Below, one piece after another: positions 45,130 through 57,516 of a stretch of DNA of 64,000 nucleotides (its first letter is position 1; each line of letters opens with the position of its first letter). Origin of the DNA: Cadophora sp. MPI-SDFR-AT-0126 (lineage: Eukaryota; Ascomycota; Leotiomycetes; Helotiales; Ploettnerulaceae); the NCBI GenBank assembly GCA_020747065.1, contig JAGMVK010000010.1:1674001-1738000 (forward strand), given 5' to 3'. The position numbers and the translations under genes were made by a program. The notes below the pieces were generated by a model. The model saw nothing but the letters and a program-made list of their open reading frames with translations. It made no database searches and was not told where the DNA came from.

Positions 45130-45893
45130 ATGACGACCTTCATTCCATCCCTCACGCTGCCAGCAGCACTGTTTGCCAATCCCGCTGCTTCCATCCTGTT
45201 CCCAATCGCTTTGGGTACAGCTGTTGGTTTCTCTGTCAGACGTATGCTTGCTCTACCCTATTCCCTTCCCATCCACAAGTCTATGCTAACACCCAAATAG
45301 CAAAAGAAACACAGAAGACTTATTTGGCACTCAAGCAACCACCATATCGCCCTCCTCCATATGTCTTCGGTCCAGCATGGAGTAAGTCACCAGTTCAGTC
45401 CATTCCATTCCACTCTATTCAATCCCACCTCTCCCAAATAATCTATTCGGTCCAATGAAAGTCGACTAACTTCACACCTTCAGCCGTTCTCTACGGCCTC
45501 ATGGGCTTCTCCGCCTACCGCGCCTACACCACTGGCATGTCCCCACTCGCCTCAACCAATGCCCACCTCCTCACCAAACAAGGCGCAACCCTCTACACCA
45601 TCCAACTCGGTCTCAATCTAGTCTGGATGCCTCTCTTCTTCGTCGCCAAGCGCCCCGTCGAAGCCCTCGTCGACATCGTCGCCCTCACAGGCACAGTTGG
45701 ATACCTGACATACATATGGGGCCAAGTTGATCCTGTGGCAGGCTGGGCTCTGGCTCCATATCTCGGCTGGTTGGGATTCGCTACCTATTTGACTGTGGGC
45801 GTGGGATATTTGAATGACTGGAATTTGAGCGATAAGGAGGTTCCGGCTAGTCCAGAGGGCAAGGGAACCAAGTATGTGGATGAGAAGAAGTGA
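45130..45893 (+). CDS. TspO/MBR family translocator protein
   Basis: Three exons (45130-45241, 45301-45381, 45484-45893) encode 200 residues with phase-1 introns of 59 and 102 bp. The TspO/MBR fold of five membrane helices is visible. After helix 1 (AALFANPAASILFPIALGTAVGF) comes the conserved loop KQPPYRPPPYVFGPAW leading into helix 2. Helix 3 has TIQLGLNLVWMPLFF with the family Asn-Leu-x-Trp. Helix 4 is ALVDIVALTGTVGYLTYIWG and helix 5 WALAPYLGWLGFATYLTVGVGYLND, containing the PYLGW motif. The Lys-rich tail (GTKYVDEKK) is soluble. Family members bind tetrapyrroles and cholesterol in mitochondrial or bacterial outer membranes, and fungal roles are poorly defined. It diverges from the ARS2 gene. 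A short ORF beginning at 44941 in its leader could act as an upstream ORF. Confidence 0.93.
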
Positions 45894-46819
45894 GTTTGGG
45901 AGTTCTTGCGTAGATGAAAGCTGCTGCGTTGTGAGCCCGGGGCTTACGATGGGTAGGATCAAATGAGATGTATTCTTATTCAAATTGAAGGAAGACATGG
46001 ATTGATGTCTTGGACGCCGAGGTCGCACTTCCTTCTGAATTTTTGAAGTCACACTGAGAGGGGATTTATGTTTGATGCCTAGTTATGATCAGATCAATGA
46101 ATTTCGCACTGGTTTCAGTAACACTAAGTTATCTTTATCTCGACTTTTGAATCCATCCTCGCCATCAAGTCCCGTAAGTTTGATCCAGTCCTCAGACACA
46201 GCTCCATTTACAACAGTCAATCAGCTATCTGACCACCGCTCATGAAAAGCTGTTCGTTCCAGTTAGGCATTAAGAAAGGCTCGGAATTAACACACTCGGC
46301 ATCAGTTCCCGTCAACTTGCCGACCAGTAGTACTGTACTTGACTCTGACGATTGCTCCTTAATCTTCACGATATTCTCTTGCTATTTTCCCATCCTTCCA
46401 TCTTTCTCGAATCCTCTTGAACCTTCTGGCCACCAACCATCCAACCAAGAAGGACAATATAACATATTTTAATGTACGCTGTGAAATTTGGACTTCGAGT
46501 TCATTTCTGGCTAGACATGTTGGATAAGCAACGAAATGATGCAGCATTTTCGTGTGAAAAGTAATATTGTATCTAAGTACAGGTACCACGCTCTACGCCA
46601 ATTCGAGGATGACAAGTGACGGAAAATGGTGATGTGGTGTTGTGTGTCATTTTTACACAGGACACGGTCTCCAATATCACAGATATAATTCCCCAGTCTG
46701 TCCTTTCACTTCTCTCTCTAAAGTCAGCATTAATCCCCTTCCCAAAACACATCCCCACCATACCTTACAATCCCCATAACATCACACTACCCAAATTACC
46801 ACAATTCAAATCACCCAAC

Positions 46820-46939
46820 ATGGGATTGGCCTCAGGATGCACGCCTCCACTCTCTTCCGCCTCCTCCTGCTCGCAAGACCGCGAGCGCCGGCTACGGAAC
46901 TGCAAATGCCAGGACGCCAACGTACAATACAACGAATGA
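46820..46939 (+). CDS. Possible 39-residue Cys-containing small protein
   Basis: ATG 46820 follows a CAACATGG context and opens a short frame ending TGA at 46937-46939. The peptide begins MGLASGCTPP, suited to N-myristoylation with a nearby Cys for palmitoylation, and continues with a charged CSQDRERRLRNCKCQD segment. Four Cys in 39 residues is unusual for random sequence. No homologue is known to me and no splice continuation is evident. Confidence 0.22.
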   Translation: MGLASGCTPPLSSASSCSQDRERRLRNCKCQDANVQYNE

Positions 46940-47672
46940 CGTGCTGTGACTTTGCTCGTGGGACGTATCATGGTAATCAACATCGCCTGGTAAGCTCTCC
47001 TCGTCGACATCACAATCTCATCCTCGCACCCTGTCCGTCCGGAAGGAAACTTTATTCGGCCATATCTTAGGTCCTAAAACATGAACGAATGAGTGCATGT
47101 ATATCAATGATACACTCCAGTGCTCGGCGTGGAATCGCAACCTTAATAAGGAAGCCTTTGCGCATTGCTGTGCGGGTTCGGGAGCTACATGGTCTGCCTA
47201 TTGCTGGTATTAGATTTGGTCGATCGAGGCGAGCTTGAAATGGTAGGACGATATGGTGTTCTGTGGTTGAATTCTTGGACGGAGATGGTGGGGATTTGAG
47301 AGCGGAGGGTTTTGTTCGTAAGTTTTCTGTTAGACGGCTGGCTTGGTTTTGTGTGCTGGATTCATGAACATATATGTCTTTAAACTTGTCGAGCGCCTAG
47401 AAACACTAAATTCTCATTTAAAATCACTACAAAATTATTCATTCACAAATAAGTATCAAGAAATTGAAACTTGAGATTTTTGACAATGTCTCCTAGCTGC
47501 GCTTGGCAAGTGATGCTTGTGTAGTACTTGCAGCTCTCTGTTCTCGGTGCACACGGACAGATCAGGAACACCGAAGCCCAGACCTCGCTTCCCTTTCCGA
47601 ATCATGCTGGCCTTTGAAGATAGCCCCTCGGACAGACGTGACAGACGCCATTGGCTCTCTTTCGCGAGGATC

Positions 47673-47741
47673 AAGTACGTTATGCACGTTGGTTCAAGTA
47701 CGTTATGCACGTTGGTTCAAGTACGTTATGCACGTTGGTTC
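47673..47741. repeat. Three tandem copies of a 23-bp unit in the PKS promoter
   Basis: Three identical head-to-tail copies run 47673-47695, 47696-47718 and 47719-47741, each containing TACGTTATGCACGTTGG. The array ends 289 bp before the PKS start codon. Within each unit ACGTTATGCACGT has partial dyad symmetry. Clustered copies in a biosynthetic promoter suggest a regulator-binding array, but tandem duplication without function is possible. Confidence 0.75.
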
Positions 47742-47854
47742 AGATCTAGCTGCTAATGCAGTGTGTAAGCGCTTCTTCGACGTATGAAGCTGGCGCAGCA
47801 AGCTTGTGTCTTATCAGGCAGGATGGGATCGTCATTCTGCTCTACATAGCAATT

Positions 47855-47860
47855 TATAAA
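47855..47860 (+). promoter_or_regulatory. TATAAA box of the PKS gene
   Basis: A TATAAA hexamer lies 171 bp before the PKS ATG and 114 bp after the tandem repeat array, a plausible core promoter position with a leader of about 140 bases. Confidence 0.45.
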
Positions 47861-48030
47861 TTGTATACTCTGGAAATGCGCCATCAATTTCAACCACCTT
47901 CTTCTCAATCAATTACTGCTTGCGCTTCATATGGAAATTTCGGCCCTTACCTTGACGTTCTGGAGAGATAAATACCAGGTTACAGCAGGCAACAATTCCT
48001 CAAGAAATTTAGCGGAGACAAGTCCCCAAG

Positions 48031-51000
48031 ATGGGCGACTTCCACCAGAACGACGATGACACACCACAGAGGTATGATGCAGAAGAAGGAGTGATACCCA
48101 TCGCAATAATAGGCATAGGATGTCGCTATCCCGGCGGTGCAACCGATCCCGAGAAACTGTGGGAGGTACTCTCCACGCAGCAAGGCGTCTGGACTCCAGT
48201 GCCAAAAGAGAGATTCGACCAAGATGCGTATTATCATCCGGATACGGCTAGGTGCGGTACGGTAAGTTTACCATCCATCATGAAATCTGCGATTTTGGCT
48301 GTGGATGGAATATGTTGCTGATTTATTTGCTTTGGGGCATGTAGTCTAATGTTCGGGGTGCGCATTTTCTGAATGAACATCCTGGCTTGTTCGATGCGCA
48401 TTTCTTTAATTTGACGCAGGCTGAAGCGGATGTGAGTCTTATATTTTTATTGATAGTCTGATTTATTGTGCTTGGCGAAGATATTGAGGATTCCCAGGCA
48501 ATGGATCCGCAGCAGAGGATTATGCTGGAGTGTTCCTATGAAGCTCTAGAAAATGGTAAGCTTTCCCTCAGAATTGAATCTCATCACATGGAGGCTGGAA
48601 TCCGCACTTATTACTTGTGTAGCTGGCATACCCATGGATTGCATTACTGGCACAGATACCGGAGTCTTTATGGGCTCCTCGTGTCGAGATTACACCGATT
48701 TACTTCTCGAAGATCCCCAGAAAACCGAGCTCTACCAAGCAACGGGTACGGGAGCGACAATGCTAGCGAACAGAATCTCATATTTCTATGATCTGAAAGG
48801 ACCGAGTCTTACTGTCGATACAGGTGAATTTCCTCACCTCGACAATTTCATCGTGAGGAGTGCTCTGACAAGGAAAATACAGCTTGCAGTTCCAGCCTGG
48901 TAGCCTTACATCTAGCATGCACCTCCCTCCGCTTAGGAGAGTCGAAAACCGCAATAGTCGGCGGCTCAAACCTCATCCTCGGACCCGCAGCAATGATCTC
49001 CCTCAGCATGCTCCGCTTCCTCTCCCCAGATGGTCGCTGCTACACCTTCGACTCACGAGGCAACGGATTCGGCCGCGGCGAAGGCGCAGCCTGCCTCGTG
49101 CTCAAACCGCTCTCCGCTGCTCTCGAAAATGGCAATACAATCCGTGCCGTGATTCGCAATTCTGGAACCAATCAAGATGGCAGAACGTCAGGTATTACGC
49201 TTCCTAGTGGGAAGGCTCAGGTGCAACTTATTGAGCGTCTGTATGCTTCTGCGGGCCTTGATCCCAAGGAGACGACGTACGTGGAAGCTCATGGGACGGG
49301 AACCACGGCGGGAGATCCGATTGAGGCTGCTTCTCTGGCGAGGGTGTTCTGTAAAGGACGAGAAGAGGGGGACATGCTGAGGGTTGGGAGCGTGAAGAGT
49401 AATATCGGGCATCTTGAAGGAGGGAGTGGCATTGCTGGGGTGGTGAAGACGGTTTTGATGTTGGAGAGGGGCGAAATCCTGCCAAATTTTGATTTTAGGG
49501 AGGCTAATATGAGGATTCCTTTGAATGAGTGGAAGATCAAGGTTTGTTGGATGTACTGGGGAGAATTGTGGCGCTGACTCAAGTATAGGTTCCAACATTT
49601 GTCATGCCTTGGGATGTCGCAGGCGTACGAAGGGCATCGGTTAATAATTTCGGATTTGGAGGGAGTAATGCCCATGTTATCCTCGATGATTCTCATAAGT
49701 ACATGGCATATTGTCCAGAATTTTCAAGCAAAATCCCAGCAAATGGCAGTCAAGATGATAGTTCTTATTTGGAAAAGAGGACTAAACGAACTCGCTTATT
49801 TCCCCTTTCTGCCTTCAACGAGGAAGCCGGCAAGCGACTTCTCAAAACAGTGTCCGAGTACCTCGAAACACATGCAAAGATCGCCTCTGAGACATTTCTG
49901 GCCGACTTGGCGTTTACACTTGGGCAGCGCCGGTCTTTGCTGCCGTGGAGAGCCGCTGTATCTGCAACTTCCAGAGTAGAATTGCTGGACAAGTTCGGCA
50001 CCGGCGAAGTCACGTTCTCGAAGATCCCAAGGTCTTCGAATATTGGTTTCGTCTTTACAGGTCAAGGCGCTCAATGGGCTGGAATGGGAAAAGAGCTAAT
50101 CGCATCATACCCTATCTTCAGCGAGTCAATGCGAAACTCAGGGGAGTATTTGGCGAAGCTTGGAGCAGACTGGTCTCTCACAGGTGAACTATTACTCCCG
50201 TCATGAAAGAACCTTTACTAATCGTGTACTTCAGATGAACTTCAAAGGGAGCAATCAGCATCGCGAATCGGCACCGCTCTAATCAGTCAACCTCTCTGCA
50301 CAGCATTACAAATCGCACTAGTTGATCTCCTAATCTCCTGGAACGTCAAACCCGCCAGCGTGACGGGTCACTCCAGCGGAGAAATAGCCGCTGCTTATGC
50401 AGCTGGAGTGTTGACACAAGAATCTGCACTCACGATCGCTTATTTCAGAGGCGTTGTTAGCTCGCAAGTCAAGGATGTCAAAGGTCTCAAGCCTGGCGCC
50501 ATGATGGCAGTCGGCTTGAGTTCAGCCGAGACGCAAGTCTTGATTTCTGATCTGAAGGAAGGTCGAGTCAACGTGGCCTGTGTAAACAGTACATCCAGTG
50601 TGACAGTCTCAGGCGATGCTACGGCAATTGATGCCCTGGAGGAAGTTGTGAAAGCAAAAGGGGCATTCGTTCGAAAGCTCGCAGTTGACACAGCATATCA
50701 TTCGCATCACATGCAGCATGTCGCCGAAAAGTATCTCCAGGCGTTAACCGGCATTCAGACAATCAACTCAGCCGAAGTGGAATTCTTTTCCTCCGTAACT
50801 GGAAATCGTATCGAGTCTTCCGAGCTAGGCGCCAAATACTGGGTCAAGAACCTAGTCTCTCCTGTGCTGTTCTCGGATTCCGTGCGCAATATGTGTCTTA
50901 CCACTGGCGGCAAACGAAAAGGAAGACGACGAACTGAGGTTACCATCGATGCACTGATTGAGATCGGGCCCCATTCTGCACTGTCAGGGCCCATAAAGCA

Positions 51001-54000
51001 GATTTTGCAAGCTGATCCGAAACTCGCATCAGCTTCTATCGAGTATCTTAGCATTCTCTCTCGGAGCAAAGATGCGGTGGAGACATCCCTCAATCTTGCA
51101 GCCAGCCTCTTCAAACGCGGCGTACCACTCACTATGCAGGCCGTCAACAACCCAGTCCACTCTCCAGATCACAAAGTCCTGGTCGACCTTCCACCTTACC
51201 CCTGGAACCATTCGACATTGTACTGGGCAAGCTCACTTGGTAGACTCGGGCATCCACGTCTAGGCTTTCCAAGAAGTGATATCCTTGGACTCCCTGTCAG
51301 GCCCGTGGATCCTACTAATTTGCGGTGGCGTAACATCTTGCGAACCTCGGACATTCCTTGGATCCAAGACCATAAGATACAGTCCAATATTATATGCCCA
51401 GCGGCGCATTTCCTAGCGATGGCTATCGAGGGTGCTCATCAAGAGTCTGTCATCAAAGATGTTCAACCGACAGGGTACAAACTCCGGGAAGTCACAATCG
51501 GACATGCTCTCGTTATCTCACAGGCTGACGATGTGGAAACGGTACTGTCCCTGAAGTCCTATGGGGAAAGCAACAGGCTCCCAAGCGATACGTGGAATGA
51601 ATTCTGCATTACTTCGTCAACAGATGGTAAAGTCTGGACAGTGCATTGCCGAGGACTGATATCTATCAACAGCCGTACCGAAGTGAAGGGAATCGATGGT
51701 GGTCAGAACGCCAAAGAAGAAAAAGACGAGTACCTCAAGATGATAGCCGAGTTCAACGAAGTCTGCACTTCCACAACTGATAGGGATGAGCTGTACGACT
51801 CACTCTCGAAACTTGGATTAGATTTCGGCCCAACTTTTGCGAACATGCACAAAGCTCGAGCAAGCCACGACAAATGCATCGCCAACATCACCATTCCAGA
51901 GACAGCGTCAGTCATGCCTGCGAAGTTCCAATATCCATTCGTTGTCCACCCCACTACCCTGGACAGTTTCTTCCATGCTATCTTCCCTGTGGGTAATGGC
52001 CACAAGAATATGGATCAAGGTACACCGGTGCCGACTTTCATTGATGAAATGTTTATATCGAGCGATATGTCAAGAGATTCTGGTCATGAATTTCTCGTCT
52101 ATACCAAAGTTGACAGGAAGGATCTGGGAAACAATGCTAGCAAAGGTCTGGCGCAGACGCTCAACGACTTGACTATTTTTGATCCAGAAAGAGAGGCTGG
52201 AGTTCCTGTCGCGACTGTGTCTGGGTTGAGATTCAGCTCGCTGCCGAGATCCGATGATTCCAAGGACCAGGTTGAGAAGATCGCACATCAGATTAAATGG
52301 CATACGGATTCGCACTTCTTGGATGAGAACCAGCTAAAAGAACTTACTGCTCGATTTAGACAGGATCCAGAGAATCGTCGTCAGAGTCGAATGATACAGC
52401 AAGCGGCGTTTTACTATGCCGAATGTGCTCTGGAAGAAGTGAAACTCTCCCAGATCGATCCAGAGACGCCCCATTTGAAGAACCTTTATACTGTGCTAAG
52501 TCACTTCTGCCATAATGTCCATGATGGGAAATTAGGTGTTCACGATACTTCAGGATGGATTTCCGCATCACCTAAGGAAAAAGCTGCACTCTGCGAAGCA
52601 GTCTCTGAAACTTCGTACGAGATTCTTTGCCATATAGGCGAGAACCTTCCACAGATTCTCCGCAATGAAGTTAACCCTCTCTCCCTAATGATGGAAGATG
52701 ATCGCCTCGAGCGGCACTACCGTACCAACCAGGTGCTCGCACAATGCTATTCCCAAGCAGCTGTCTACGCATCCATACTCGCGAATAAGAATCCATTTCT
52801 CAACATCCTCGAAATTGGAGCCGGCACAGGAGGCGCGACGTTCCCTATACTGGATGCACTTACAAGCAACGACGGCAGAGACGCAAAGTTCGCAACTTAC
52901 GATTTCACGGACATCTCAACTGGATTCTTCGAGAAAGTTTCAGAGAGGATTAAGATATTTGGTGATTTGGTGACGTTTAAAAGGCTGGATATTGAATCTG
53001 ATCCTGAAGAGCAAGGTTTCGAGTCTGGATCGTATGACTTGGTCATTGCTGCTAATGTTTTACATGCGACGAAATCTATCAAGAATACGCTGAAGCGCGT
53101 AAGGAGTTTGTTGAAGCCAGGAGGATCGCTGATCTTGATCGAGATCACTGTTAGCAATCTTGCTGCTTCGCTTATTTTTGGGACATTGCCTGGTTGGTGG
53201 GCAGGTCAGTTTCCGGACCCGAAATCTTGGACCACTGTTTGCTAAATATCACAGGAGAGGAAACAAACCGTCAGATGGGTCCGTTGCTCACAGAACCGGA
53301 ATGGGATGATGCTCTTTCGAAAGCAGACTTTGATGGTCTCAAAGCAACGCTGTGGGATACTCCGGATGACGAAAACCATCACAGCAGTACGATGATATCG
53401 ACTGCAAGAGTGCATTCGAGTCCACAGCTTCCTTCGAAGGTGACAATCATCATGTCTGCAAACACAGAAGTCGCGCTAGTGCACAGCTTGGAAGCGCATC
53501 TCAACGATCTCGGGATCGAAAGCAGGACCTCCAACCTTACAGACTACATCCCAGACAATTCGATTTGCATTGTCCTTGAAGAGCTCCAGCAATCCGTGCT
53601 CCGAAATCCTAATGCTGCAAAATTCGAGGCTCTAAAATCAAATTTTCTCAGAAGCGCCGGAGTTCTCTGGGTGACCAGGGGTGCCATGCTTGAGAGCAAT
53701 TCACCTGATTCCAGTCTTGTCACTGGAATGACTAGAACTATTCGAACGGAGAAAGGAGATACCATGCTCGTGAATCTAGATCTCGGACTAGAAAAGACTC
53801 ATTCTGCTGACCAAGACGCACGCGCCATCGTGTCAATATGGAAGAATAATTTTTATGTGGGGAGCGCGGAAAATATTGACCTAGACGTCGAGTACGCAGT
53901 CCGAGATGAGACGATATTAATTCCTCGTGTGGTGGAAGATGCCGATTTGACAAATTTGGTGGTCACCTCCCTGGGGAAATCAGTCCCAGAGGAGCAACCT

Positions 54001-56226
54001 TTCTTTCAAGAGATTCGTTATTTGCGTGCTGAGATTAAGACTCCGGGCTTCCTCGATAGTCTACAGTTTGTCGATGACGAACGCATCTCAGGCGATCTCC
54101 AAGACGACCATGTCCAGATCGATGTCAAAGCAGCAGGACTGAACTTCCGAGATGTAATGTCTGCGTCTGGTCAAATTGATCCGTATCCACTTGGCTGCGA
54201 ATGCAGCGGAGTGGTCACTGCTGTCGGGAAATTTGTCACGGACTTCTCCGTTGGAGATCATGTCATTGCCAATGTACTAGGTGGATGTTTTTGCAACACT
54301 GTGCGTGCACCAGCCGTCAGCGTGGAGAAGGTACCTCACGATATGCCTTTCGAAGTTGCAGCCTCATTGCCAATCGCATATTTGACTGCCTACTACGCCG
54401 TCATGAAAATAGCGCGTGTGGGAAGAGGCGAAACAGTGTTAGTCCATGCAGCAGCTGGAGGTTTGGGGCAGGCAATCATAAATCTCTGTCTCCTTGTTGG
54501 AGCAGAGATTTTCGCGACTGTTGGGACCCTTGAGAAAAAGGAATTATTGATGCAACACTTCGACATAGTGGAGGACCACATATTCTCCAGCCGAGACGAC
54601 ACTTTCGCGAAGGGCATCCTCCGTAGAACGAAAGGTAGAGGCGTCGATGTTATTATGAACTCTACAAGCGGCGACATGCTTCGACAGACATGGAACTGTA
54701 TTGCTCCGTTCGGAAGGTTTGTGGAGCTCGGCAAGCGAGATATGACTGTCAACACGAGACTGGAGATGCAACACTTTGAAAGGAATGTCTCATTCACTGG
54801 TCTAGATGTGCCTCTACATACGCATTTCGAAGAGAAGAGACGTATCTGGCAGGAGCTCATGCAAATGTATCAACGAGGAGAGATTGCAGCGGTGCATCCA
54901 ATCACGACTTATGGAATTTCTGAGCTGGAGAAGGCACTCCGTATTATGCAGACCGGCAAACATACTGGAAAACTCGTGGTCGTCCCGCAAGAAGACGAGA
55001 CAGTCAAAGTTCTGCCTCGTAATATCAATCATCAGCTTTTGCGTGGAGATGCCTCATATCTATTAATTGGTGGACTAGGAGGGATAGGAAGAGCGATCGC
55101 AGGCTGGATGATTGACTGGGGAGCACGACATCTAATTTTCATGTCCCCGAGTGGGCTGGACAAAGAGAAGTCTAGAGAGTTTGTCAACACGCTGAAAGCT
55201 CGTGGTGCCAATGTGCTGGTCTCAAAGGGAGATGTGGCCAACATGGAGGATGTTGAAATTATGCTGAAGGAATGTGCTGACACCATGCCGCCTATTCGAG
55301 GCATGGTCCATGCTGCGATGGTTCCCAAGGTAAAAAAAAACTCTTAATTTAGATCCTTGTTGAACTCTCGCTAATTGACATAGGCGGACTTGTTCGAGAA
55401 CCTGACTTTGGAAGATTACCAGGACACCATCAAAGCGAAGGTCGATGGGACCTGGAATCTCCACAACAGCCTCCCAAAAGCTTCTACAGATTTCTTCATC
55501 CTCTTATCCTCTCAAGTAGGCGCTCTCGGCAACGCAAGTCAAGCAGCCTACGCCGCCGCCAACGTCTTCCTCGACAACTTCGCTTCCATGCGAAACGTCC
55601 AAGGTCTGCCAGCCGTTTCCCTAGGTCTCGGCAGAGTAGTCGGCGTAGGCTTCGTGGCTGAGAATGAAGGTGCACAGCGAGGACTCAACAAACTATGGAG
55701 TCGAGACATCGAGCCGGAGGAGCTCAAAGCGTTGATTAAATCTGCAATTGTGACGCCTTTGAGAAAGGGACAGCCAGGATCGAGTATCACGGGCATGAAA
55801 CCTTGGGCTCCTGAAGCTAGTCCGATTTACCTGGCACCGATGTTCTCGCACTACAGACGCGCGGCTTTGACGGCTAGCAGCACCGAGAGCTCGAAAGGAG
55901 CCTCTGGTGAACAGCTCCGCGAGTTGTTAAGAGATGCTATCTCGCTTGATGATGCGGTGAAGCATGTATACCAGGCGGTCATCAGTAAGATGGCAGTATT
56001 ACTTATGATTCCTGCGGAGGATATCAGCGAGACCAAATCGATGGCTGAGTATGGGATGGATTCTCTCGTTGCGGTCGAGATGCGGAATTGGCTGATCAGA
56101 GAGTGTGACTGCACGATGCCCATCCTTGAGTTGTTGGCCAACGTGGGGTTGAGAGAACTGTCAGGGAGGATATTGAGGAAGTCAAAGCTGGCGAGTCGAT
56201 TCTTTGCAGACGGCGTGAAGGAGTGA
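48031..56226 (+). CDS. Highly reducing polyketide synthase, KS-AT-DH-MT-ER-KR-ACP
   Basis: Nine exons (48031-48261, 48345-48431, 48498-48555, 48623-48823, 48883-49541, 49589-50183, 50235-53204, 53255-55329, 55384-56226) encode 2572 residues, and every phase closes. KS has the catalytic triad Cys194 (TACSSS), His329 (EAHGTGT) and His369 (NIGHLEG). AT has GHSSGE with Ser657. DH shows His990 (DHKIQSN) and Asp1187 (HPTTLD). The C-methyltransferase has its SAM loop at about 1470-1477 (EIGAGTGG). ER carries GLNFRDVM and HAAAGGLGQA (about 1998-2007). KR has LIGGLGGIGRA with Ser2334/2335, Tyr2348 and Asn2352. ACP attaches phosphopantetheine at Ser2519 (GMDSL). There is no thioesterase, reductase or condensation domain, so release needs a partner, and the hydrolase gene 420 bp downstream fits. 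Domain order and size match LovF-like synthases of methylated, fully reduced short chains. The product is unknown. Confidence 0.95.
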
Positions 56227-56645
56227 GGAATGAGCTACTGAGGAAGAGGGATGAATCCTCAGAGCTGTTAAAATCACTGAGCTCGTAAATGAAGTACATA
56301 CAATACCGTATTATTGGCGTATTCATCTGAGCTTCTTAAAAACAAATACGATCGCAAACTGTCAATGATAAAGAAAGTCAATCGAGACGATTTGCCCTGA
56401 ACTCCACTAGCTCGCGCTTCTTACGTAAAAAATATGACTCAAGCCTTCCAACCTGACGCCTGCCATGATAGCAACCAGATCCTGTAGCATTATCTGATCC
56501 CTACGCTCGACGATCTGATATGCATTTCACCATACAAATATCCCCCTTCAGTCACTTTAAATAAAGGCTCCATTTGACCATCCTACAAATTTTCTCCAAT
56601 AGACTAGTGTAAGACAAGGCGGAAAACGTCCATATAACCGATGCT
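56227..56645. other. Intergenic between PKS and hydrolase
   Basis: The 419-bp spacer between co-oriented genes carries no ORF of note. It must contain the PKS 3' end and the hydrolase promoter, so the two are separate transcription units lying close together. Confidence 0.6.
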
Positions 56646-57516
56646 ATGCCTCCTTTACGGTTCCTGTGCCTCCATGGTCTAGGAAGCAATGCAAAGGTGC
56701 GTCCATACACCTTCCTGAAACTAGTATTGACAGAGACTAAGCCAACTATCCCCAGATCTTCGAGTCCCAGCTAGGTAATCCTCAAACTCTCTAGCGCTTC
56801 AGTCAATTTCCCATTCTTATTTCATCACCTGTTGATCACACCTACCAGGGCCCCTCATCCGCGAGCTATCCCGCACAAACAGCGCAGCCTTCCATTTCCT
56901 CGACGGCATCTATCCCCAGCCCGCCGGACCCGGGATTTCACCCCTCTATCCGCCGCCTTACTACGGCTACTTTCGCTGCGACATCCTCCAAGAAGCCCAC
57001 GATCTGCCCTCTCTTGTGGTAGCTCTGAACTCAAAAACATATCTTGATACTGTTCAGGAAGCTCACCAACTCTTGGAGAGTGTCATCGAAGAAGAGGGGC
57101 CGTTTGATGGTATACTCGGGTTCTCGCATGGAGCGACTTTGGCGTTTGACTTTTGCCTCAGACAGCAGGAACGTCTGAAAAACCAGCGGTTAGATTTGGA
57201 TGGTGAAGAACAGAGCGTAGCACCGTTACAGTGTGCGGTTTTCATAGCTGGTCCCGCTCCGTTTGGGACTGATGGATTGAGGCTGAAGAGGGAGGAGGGT
57301 GAGAAGCCTATTTTGATGGGACTACCGACTTTGCATGCTATGGGCAAGGAAGACTTTCTGTTTCAAGAAGCGAAAAGTATGTTTGGAATTTGTGATGAAG
57401 TGTGTAGTGAGTTGGTGGTGTATGGTGGAGCGCACGAGGTACCGAGGGACAGGGAAAGCATCGGGATTTTGGCGAAGGCGATTCGTGACCTTGGAGGGAG
57501 AATTGTGAGCTTGTAG
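56646..57516 (+). CDS. FSH1-family serine hydrolase, likely PKS-releasing thioesterase
   Basis: Three exons (56646-56696, 56756-56774, 56849-57516) encode 245 residues. Exon 2 is only 19 bp and restores phase. The alpha/beta-hydrolase fold begins with RFLCLHGLGSNAKIFESQLG, the FSH1 N-terminal motif. The nucleophile elbow is GFSHGA with Ser116, and the catalytic His219 lies in YGGAHEVPR. The acid is probably in the MGKEDFLF segment. PYYGYF in the cap region is typical of the family. In the lovastatin pathway a protein of this family (LovG) hydrolyses the chain from a highly reducing PKS. Adjacency and orientation here suggest the same job for the PKS upstream, which lacks its own release domain. 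It has no signal peptide, so it acts in the cytosol. A general esterase role cannot be excluded. Confidence 0.9.

Larger units (their letters stand above)
45894..48030. other. Long intergenic region upstream of the PKS
   Basis: The 2.1-kb gap holds a doubtful 39-codon ORF (46820-46939), a three-copy 23-bp tandem repeat (47673-47741) and a TATA-like element before the PKS. Other ORFs, such as 47503-47787, merely read through the tandem repeat. I see no pathway regulator gene here. Confidence 0.55.

Noticed and set aside
47503..47787. ORF containing repeated VRYARWFK-like peptides
   Set aside because: The repetition comes from the 23-bp tandem repeat read in several frames, not from a repeat protein.
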